Shown piece after piece: positions 59,203 through 64,000 of a stretch of 64,000 nucleotides of DNA. The translations under genes and the position numbers were made by a program. Under the pieces are notes generated by a model. It made no database searches. It worked only from the letters and a program-made list of their open reading frames with translations, and was not told the origin of the DNA. Origin of the DNA: JAEWWD01 sp964440115 (lineage in GTDB: Bacteria; Bacillota; Clostridia; Christensenellales; CAG-138); contig CAYTPV010000002.1 in NCBI GenBank assembly GCA_964440115.1, positions 310,001-374,000 on the forward strand, given 5' to 3'. Numbering within the stretch: position 1 is the first letter of the stretch; every line of letters begins with the position of its first letter.

Positions 59203-61404
59203 TCAATCCTCGGCCTGTATGGGCGCGAACGCGGCGGCAAATTTCTTTACGGTGCCGCCAAAGTCGATGGTAATCACCTGCGCGCTGCCCGATCCTTCAA
59301 CGTTTAGCACAGTGCCTCTTCCAAATGCCGCGTGCTTGACGCGCTGGTGCGGTTTATACTGCATGGAGCTTCCGCCGTTTTGAGGCCGAGTGACGGGCAC
59401 GGCTACGTCCCCAAACCCGCCGTGGGTTTTCTGGTACTTTGTGACCAGCGGAGGTTTCTTTGTAATCCTTGGCGGCTCGCTGTGCCGCTTAGTTTCGTCC
59501 TCTTCGCGCAGTTCAGCCGGAATTTCCTGCAAGAACCTTGAAGGGGGGTTCATCGCAAGCTCGCCGAACAGATTGCGCTGCTGCGCGTGGACAAGGTGCA
59601 ATTCTTCCATGGCGCGTGTGATGCCCACATAGCAAAGCCTGCGTTCTTCTTCAAGCTTAGCAGGTTCCAAGCGCGACCGCCGGCTGGGGAAAATGTATTC
59701 TTCCACGCCGGTAATGAACACGACCGGGAACTCCAGCCCCTTTGCGCTGTGCAGCGTCATCAGCGCCACCTGACCGTCCTGCTCGCTCAGGTCGTCGATA
59801 TCGGATATGAGCGATACATTCTCAAGGTATGCGCCCAGCGGGTCGGCTTCCGGGTCGGTCAGCCCTTCTTCAAATGCTCGTATGGCACCGATGAGTTCGG
59901 CCACGTTCTCACTGCGTGCTTCGTAGTTCTCTTTCTTGTCTTCCCGCAAATAGGAATCATATGCTACCCGTTTGACGATTTCCTGCACAAATTCGTGAAG
60001 CGGCATCGAATACCGAAGCGGCAGCAGTGCTTCCATCTGATCGGTGAACGCCAGCAGCTTGGGCTGCACGCGGCTAGATAATCCTGTGCCCTGCATGGCT
60101 GTCAAAAACATAGGCTGCTCCTGCGCGTCCGATGCGGCGGCAAGCTCCGCCAAAGCGGCTTGTCCTATGCCACGGCGCGGTACATTGACCACGCGCAAAA
60201 ACGCCACGTCGTCAGCCGGGTTGTATAAAAGACGAAGATACGCCAGTATATCCTTGATTTCCGAACGCTCGTAGAACCGCTGTCCGCCATACACGCGGTG
60301 CGGAATGCCATAGCTGGTCAGCGCGGTTTCCAGTGCGCGGCTCTGCGCGTTGGTGCGGTAAAGCACGGCGAATTCATCGTACCGCCTGCCTTTTTTTACG
60401 CCCGCGAGTATGTGGCTGCAGACATAATCCGCCTCCATGCGCTCATCCTGCGCGCAGTACACGCGGATCTGCTCGCCGCCCTCGCGTGAAGTCCACAGCC
60501 GCTTGCGCTTGCGGCTCTGGTTGTTGTCTATGACGCAGTTGGCCGCTTCCAATATAACGGAAGTAGAACGGTAATTCTGTTCCAGCCGTATGACGCGCGC
60601 GCCGGGAAAATCCTTCTCAAATTCGAGTATGTTGCGGATATCCGCGCCGCGCCAGCCGTATATGCTCTGATCGTCGTCGCCCACCACGCAGATATTGCGG
60701 TGCTTTTCGCTGAGCATGCGGATGAGCTTGTACTGCGCCATATTGGTGTCCTGATATTCGTCTACCAATATGTATTGGAAGCGATCGCGATATTGTTCGA
60801 GCACTTCGGGATGCGTGCTGAACAACTCGATTGTCTTCAACAGCAGGTCGTCAAAATCCAGCGCGTTGTTCTGCTTGAGACGTTTTTGGTACAGCTTGTA
60901 CACCTGCAGGAAGATGTCGCTGAACGCGTCGCCGCGCAGATACTCTTCAACATCCGTCGAGTGATTTTTTGCCTGGCTGATTTGTTCGCGAAGCATACGC
61001 TTAGAGAATTTGTCGTCGTCCAAGTCCAGCTTTTTGATGATTTCCGAGTATATGGCGAGCTGATCCGTATCGTCATAAATGACGAAGCTTTTGTCAAATC
61101 CGAGATACTGCGCCTCACGCCGCAGTATGCGTACACAGCAGGAATGGAACGTCATGACCCAAAGTCCCTCGGAGTCCCGCCCGATCAGGCGTTCTATTCT
61201 CTCGCGCATTTCTCGCGCGGCTTTATTGGTAAATGTAAGCGCCAGTATGTTCCATGGGCGGACATGATGATCCAGCATCAGGCTTGCGATGCGGTTGACG
61301 AGTACGCGCGTTTTGCCCGAACCTGCGCCCGCAAGTACAAGCAGCGGCCCCTGCGCGCATTCCACAGCCTGAAGTTGTTCCGCGTTGAGATTCACGAATT
61401 CCAA
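59203..61404 (-). CDS. pcrA: ATP-dependent DNA helicase PcrA (UvrD family)
   Basis: Superfamily 1A 3'-5' helicase of 733 residues. Motif I LVLAGAGSGKTRVLVNRIA, motif II YILVDEYQDTNMAQY, motif III VVGDDDQSIYGWRGADI, motif V LMTLHSAKGLEFPVVFI and motif VI LCYVGITRAMEEL. C-terminal Tudor-like tail (QRVKHAAFGRGTVLNVEGSG). A TATAAT -10 box is at 61438-61443 on the minus strand, with a poor -35. It is the first gene of the pair with ligA. Confidence 0.96.
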   Translation of the reverse strand: MEFVNLNAEQLQAVECAQGPLLVLAGAGSGKTRVLVNRIASLMLDHHVRPWNILALTFTNKAAREMRERIERLIGRDSEGLWVMTFHSCCVRILRREAQYLGFDKSFVIYDDTDQLAIYSEIIKKLDLDDDKFSKRMLREQISQAKNHSTDVEEYLRGDAFSDIFLQVYKLYQKRLKQNNALDFDDLLLKTIELFSTHPEVLEQYRDRFQYILVDEYQDTNMAQYKLIRMLSEKHRNICVVGDDDQSIYGWRGADIRNILEFEKDFPGARVIRLEQNYRSTSVILEAANCVIDNNQSRKRKRLWTSREGGEQIRVYCAQDERMEADYVCSHILAGVKKGRRYDEFAVLYRTNAQSRALETALTSYGIPHRVYGGQRFYERSEIKDILAYLRLLYNPADDVAFLRVVNVPRRGIGQAALAELAAASDAQEQPMFLTAMQGTGLSSRVQPKLLAFTDQMEALLPLRYSMPLHEFVQEIVKRVAYDSYLREDKKENYEARSENVAELIGAIRAFEEGLTDPEADPLGAYLENVSLISDIDDLSEQDGQVALMTLHSAKGLEFPVVFITGVEEYIFPSRRSRLEPAKLEEERRLCYVGITRAMEELHLVHAQQRNLFGELAMNPPSRFLQEIPAELREEDETKRHSEPPRITKKPPLVTKYQKTHGGFGDVAVPVTRPQNGGSSMQYKPHQRVKHAAFGRGTVLNVEGSGSAQVITIDFGGTVKKFAAAFAPIQAED

Positions 61405-61513
61405 TATGAAATACCCCCTCCGATTATCGGCGAATTTATTATACCATGTGGGGGCCGGTCATGGAACCGACAGAACGAAGCGGCCGCGCGGGCTATAGCA
61501 CTTGCGGTCCAAG

Positions 61514-61616
61514 CCACCGGCAAAGATTTGTGTCTTTGCCGGTGGGTTTCTGCATGTTAGAATGCCGCTCATGGCGGCATTCTTTCACAAATTCGGCGAA
61601 TAAATCGCCGAATTTG
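61514..61616. repeat. Three consecutive perfect hairpins: palindromic repeat element
   Basis: Three stems in about 100 bases: CCACCGGCAAAGA/TCTTTGCCGGTGG (61514-61545), GAATGCCGC/GCGGCATTC (61560-61582), and CAAATTCGGCGA/TCGCCGAATTTG (61588-61616). All arms are perfect. It lies in the 61405-61695 spacer between pcrA and guaD and is not a coding region; a 60-residue frame on the minus strand over it looks like a by-product. From memory, similar palindromic strings are dispersed through many clostridial genomes, so an interspersed repeat is the best guess. Confidence 0.65.
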
Positions 61617-61695
61617 AATGAAAAAGAGGCGAACGTTGATACATCAGATTCTCTGATAAAACCAGATAGGTTCAAAAAATATATATTGGTAGCAA

Positions 61696-62964
61696 TTATT
61701 TCAAACGTTTGCCCTCACTGAATACGGCGTCGACGCGGCAGTTGGAAAACCGGTACATCATGCGCTCGAGACGCTGTTCAAGCGTCAGGGGGCGGTTGTT
61801 CAGAAGTTCGGAATCATCCACAACGAGCGCATGCAGCGCATCACCATTATGGAAGCCCGGGCCTGCGCCGAAATATTCCGCGCCCGCAGATGTTGCGAGG
61901 TAGAATGCTTCGGCTACCGTGAGAAACGCTTCTTCCTTAGTGGTATCCAGCCAGCGCCGCTTGGAAGAACGTATGGCAGACGTCGCCACGTCCATCATGC
62001 AAAGCTGCGCGCCGCCCGCGATATCCGAACCGAGCGTTACATGCAGGCCTTCGCTTAGCATCAGGCGAACGGGGGCTACGCCGCTCGCGATATTGATATT
62101 GGAATCCGGGCAATGCGCCACCCAAACGCCGCGTTCGCGCATGGCTGTGCGCTCACGCTCATCGGAATACACGCAATGCGCCATCACGGTATTCGTATTG
62201 AACAGGCCGCAGGTTTCATAGCTTTCCCAATACTGCGCGCAGTCCGGCCTGAGCGCCTTTACCCACGCGATTTCATCGGTGTTTTCGGATAGGTGGGATT
62301 GTACGCGTAAGCCCCGCGTCCGGGCGATATCGCCGAGTCCCTGCATCAGTTCGTCCGTGCAGGAAGGCGTAAAGCGCGGCGTCAGTATGGGCCGGAGATT
62401 TTCAAAGCGGCCAGTGCATTCTTCAATAAAGCGCAGCGTCTCGCTGATGGATTCGTCTTCTGTTTCGCGAAGATAATCCGGGCTGTTGCGGTCCATATTG
62501 ACTTTGCCGACGTGCCCGGTGATGCCTGCGCGCGCGAGTTCTTCCATGAGTATGAGCGTGCTTTCCCTGTGGATTGTCGCAAACATGCATACGCGCGTGG
62601 TGCCAAGGGAAATGAGTTCATCCGCAAGTTTCGCGTATACTTCCCGCGCGTAGACAGGGTCCTTGAATTGCGCCTCTGTCGGGAAGGTATAGGTATTGAG
62701 CCACTCCAGCAACTGCAGATCCATGCCCATCCCAAGCATGGCGTATTGCGGCGCATGCAAGTGCATATCCGCAAAGGAAGGAATAATGAGTTTATCTCCA
62801 AAATCCTCCACTTCCAAATTCGCATACTGTTCGGGCAGTGAAGGAAATACGCCTTCGATGCAGCCGTTTTTCAATACCATATACCCATTCTCGAGGCATG
62901 AGAGGCTGCCCATGACGGGCGCGTGTACAATCTGTCCCCTATAAACAGCCATTGTCGCGCACAT
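61696..62964 (-). CDS. guaD: Guanine deaminase (amidohydrolase family)
   Basis: Zinc amidohydrolase of 422 residues, predicted to convert guanine to xanthine. Metal ligands: IPSFADMHLHAPQY (HxH), the catalytic acid block QSHLSENTDEIAW, MAHCVYSDERE, and the late Asp in TLGSDIAGGAQLCM. The CPDSNINIASG block fits guanine deaminase rather than cytosine deaminase. ATG at 62964 follows AAAGGAGGG; an extension to 63018 would overlap the terminator. It is controlled by a riboswitch, terminator and promoter at 62989-63195. Confidence 0.92.
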   Translation of the reverse strand: MCATMAVYRGQIVHAPVMGSLSCLENGYMVLKNGCIEGVFPSLPEQYANLEVEDFGDKLIIPSFADMHLHAPQYAMLGMGMDLQLLEWLNTYTFPTEAQFKDPVYAREVYAKLADELISLGTTRVCMFATIHRESTLILMEELARAGITGHVGKVNMDRNSPDYLRETEDESISETLRFIEECTGRFENLRPILTPRFTPSCTDELMQGLGDIARTRGLRVQSHLSENTDEIAWVKALRPDCAQYWESYETCGLFNTNTVMAHCVYSDERERTAMRERGVWVAHCPDSNINIASGVAPVRLMLSEGLHVTLGSDIAGGAQLCMMDVATSAIRSSKRRWLDTTKEEAFLTVAEAFYLATSAGAEYFGAGPGFHNGDALHALVVDDSELLNNRPLTLEQRLERMMYRFSNCRVDAVFSEGKRLK

Positions 62965-62988
62965 CGCAAAACCCTCCTTTAAAATTTG

Positions 62989-63045
62989 AAAAATAAAAAT
63001 GAGCGTCCGCCCGTTCAATTCGGCATATGCCTATGAACGGAGGAC
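62989..63045 (-). terminator. Riboswitch expression platform terminator
   Basis: On the minus strand GTCCTCCGTTCA (63034-63045) pairs with TGAACGGGCGGAC (63005-63017) with a small bulge, followed by ATTTTTATTTTT. The first three bases of the left arm are also the last three of the aptamer P1 helix, so the two structures compete. Confidence 0.75.
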
Positions 63046-63116
63046 CCCCATAGCGAGGCAATTACGGCTGCCCCGTAGAAACGTCCGCACCCTGTATGCG
63101 AACTTATATGAGAGCC
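63043..63116 (-). ncRNA. Purine (guanine-class) riboswitch aptamer
   Basis: Minus-strand RNA of 74 bases that follows the xpt guanine aptamer closely. P1: GGCTCTCATA with TATGGGGGTC (10 bp, several G-U). J1/2 TAAG. P2: TTCGCA/TGCGGA with loop TACAGGG. J2/3 contains GTTTCTAC, the conserved core including U47, U51. P3: GGGGCAG/TTGCCTC with loop CCGTAA, able to form the GG:CC loop-loop contact. The ligand-defining base (position 74 in xpt) is C, between G and TATGGG, so guanine (or hypoxanthine/deoxyguanosine) rather than adenine is predicted. It leads the guaD message. Confidence 0.88.
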
Positions 63117-63118
63117 AC

Positions 63119-63154
63119 TGGCGGTATACACCGCTTATGCGAAGACATACCGCC
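63119..63154 (-). other. Hairpin 5' of the riboswitch
   Basis: TGGCGGTAT and ATACCGCCA (plus-strand arms 63119-63127 and 63146-63154) form a perfect 9-bp stem with an 18-base loop, two bases before the aptamer. A smaller alternative stem uses GCGGT/ACCGC inside it. Confidence 0.5.
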
Positions 63155-63166
63155 ACTGCAATATAA

Positions 63167-63195
63167 AATATAGCATAAAGCAACGATTTATGCAA
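63167..63195 (-). promoter_or_regulatory. Promoter of the riboswitch-guaD transcript
   Basis: Minus strand TTGCAT (63190-63195), 17-base spacer, TATATT (63167-63172), about 50 bases before the aptamer. Confidence 0.65.
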
Positions 63196-63330
63196 GACCG
63201 AAGGGTGCTATTTTCATATTGGGATATGAGATGGGTCGTATTGCGGCGCATTGGTGGTATATATTCTGCAATTTTGCATAACCACACGTAAAAAACTGCA
63301 TGCAAAAATAAAAAAACATGATATACTATT

Positions 63331-63390
63331 GCAAGCCCCGTGTCCGGCGGCCACAGGTGTCTGTCGGGGTCCTACATGATAGGGGTTTGC
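63331..63390 (+). other. GC-rich structured leader of the aminotransferase gene
   Basis: GCAAGCCCC (63331-63339) pairs with GGGGTTTGC (63382-63390), enclosing a CCTA/TAGG stem. A GCGGG/CCCGC hairpin follows at 63403-63415. A TATACT box at 63322-63327 lies just upstream. The 63196-63444 spacer holds no other gene. I do not recognise a known RNA family. Confidence 0.4.
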
Positions 63391-63444
63391 ATCCGCAACG
63401 CCGCGGGTATCCCGCTTAGCGAATACATGAGGCAGGAGAGTTTT

Positions 63445-64000
63445 ATGCGTTACGAATCATTGACCAAACAGGAGCTGCAGGCACAACTCAAAACGGCGCT
63501 TGAGGCGTATGATGCCTGCAAGGCAAAAGGGTTGAAGCTGGATATGTCCCGCGGGAAACCGGGGCGGGCACAGCTCGATCTTTCTCTCGACATGATGACC
63601 AATCTGGACACTGCCGAAGCCTGTATGGCGGACGGTACGGATGTGCGCAATTACGGTCTGCTGGATGGACTCCCTTCCTGCAAGCGACTGTTTGCGGAAC
63701 TGCTGGGCGTAAAAGAAGAGCAGGTGTTTATCGGCGGAAACGCCAGCCTGCAGCTCATGTACGACACCATCGCTAAAGCGTATACGCACGGCCTGCTGCA
63801 CAGTGAAAAACCGTGGGGCAAACTTGACAAAGTAAAATTCCTTTGCCCGGTGCCCGGCTACGACAGGCATTTTGGTATCTCCGAAAGCTTCGGCATGGAG
63901 CTCATTTCCATCCCCATGACAGCCGAGGGTCCGGATATGGATGCTGTCGAAGAGGCGATCAAAGATCCTGCGGTGAAGGGTATGTGGTGCGTGCCCAAAT
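63445..64000 (+). CDS. PLP-dependent aspartate-type aminotransferase (partial, 3' end missing)
   Basis: First 185 residues of a class I/II-fold aminotransferase cut by the window edge. Family signs: LKLDMSRGKPGRAQLDL near residue 35, NYGLLDGLPSCKRLFAELLG, QVFIGGNASLQLMYDTIA and FLCPVPGYDRHFGI, in the pattern of the aspartate aminotransferase type Ic (PF12897-like) family. The PLP Lys lies beyond the edge. ATG at 63445 has an AGGAG site; divergent from guaD. Likely role: amino-group transfer from aspartate or a relative, inferred. Confidence 0.85.
   Translation, partial: MRYESLTKQELQAQLKTALEAYDACKAKGLKLDMSRGKPGRAQLDLSLDMMTNLDTAEACMADGTDVRNYGLLDGLPSCKRLFAELLGVKEEQVFIGGNASLQLMYDTIAKAYTHGLLHSEKPWGKLDKVKFLCPVPGYDRHFGISESFGMELISIPMTAEGPDMDAVEEAIKDPAVKGMWCVPK

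Noticed and set aside
61493..61675. A 60-residue minus-strand reading frame over the hairpin cluster
   Set aside because: It coincides with three perfect hairpins and no ribosome site; better explained as a palindromic repeat than a protein.
63111..63120. GCCACTG on the plus strand, resembling part of a cobalamin riboswitch B12 box
   Set aside because: The rest of the B12 aptamer is absent, and the opposite strand carries a well-formed purine aptamer here.
63457..63870. A 137-residue minus-strand reading frame
   Set aside because: Antisense to the aminotransferase gene, which has family motifs and a ribosome site.
1..64000. CRISPR array, prophage, transposase, toxin-antitoxin or restriction genes
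   Set aside because: No regularly spaced repeats and no reading frame with such family features was found on either strand.

Overview
The window reads as chromosomal DNA of a Gram-positive, low-to-mid GC bacterium of the Bacillota, most likely class Clostridia. Evidence: the order yicC-remA-gmk-rpoZ-coaBC-priA-def-fmt-rsmB-rlmN, WhiA next to an HPr-family protein, strong AGGAGG-type ribosome sites, a purine-type riboswitch, and many ferredoxin and flavodoxin genes as expected of an anaerobe. Placement below class (for example Christensenellales-like) is a guess. I see no tRNA, rRNA, CRISPR array, insertion sequence or prophage gene.

Left part (1-24 kb) is accessory metabolism, mostly on the minus strand. 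A frameshifted LUD-domain gene, a DUF1835 protein and an EamA exporter come first. A compact minus-strand run from 9329 down to 3764 follows: CASTOR/POLLUX-like channel, VOC protein, PAS protein, metallo-beta-lactamase fold hydrolase, cysteine hydrolase, flavodoxin-ferredoxin protein, sugar isomerase-like protein. Next are fructose-6-phosphate aldolase, an HxlR regulator, a GNAT acetyltransferase, and a GAF/five-PAS histidine kinase paired with an HD-GYP response regulator. Then a TetR-controlled redox set (FMN-binding lipid-facing protein plus three flavodoxin-fold proteins and OsmC) and a methanol:corrinoid methyltransferase (MtaB) facing a PocR-type AraC regulator.

Middle part (24-40 kb): a phosphate transporter with its DUF47 partner, preceded by a duplicated promoter region; a visibly AT-richer segment (about 26.2-30.3 kb) with a NarL-type two-component system, a small membrane protein and an alpha/beta hydrolase; an APC permease; and one long minus-strand operon made of a BMP-family (nucleoside-type) ABC importer, a flavodoxin reductase, a TIGR04076 protein and a nickel-pincer racemase (LarA) homologue, with an RpiR regulator just upstream.

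Right part (40-64 kb) is GC-richer housekeeping on the minus strand: rlmD, pfkA, dnaE, an HPr-like protein with Arg in place of the phosphorylated His, whiA, rlmN, rsmB, fmt, def, priA, coaBC, rpoZ, gmk, remA, yicC, ligA, pcrA. A palindrome-rich repeat separates these from guaD (guanine deaminase), which has a well-formed guanine-class riboswitch and terminator in its leader. The window ends inside a divergently transcribed PLP aminotransferase.

The items most worth a second look are the guanine riboswitch on a catabolic deaminase, the His-less HPr-like protein, the importer-LarA operon, the orphan mtaB, the three-hairpin repeat and the duplicated pit promoter.
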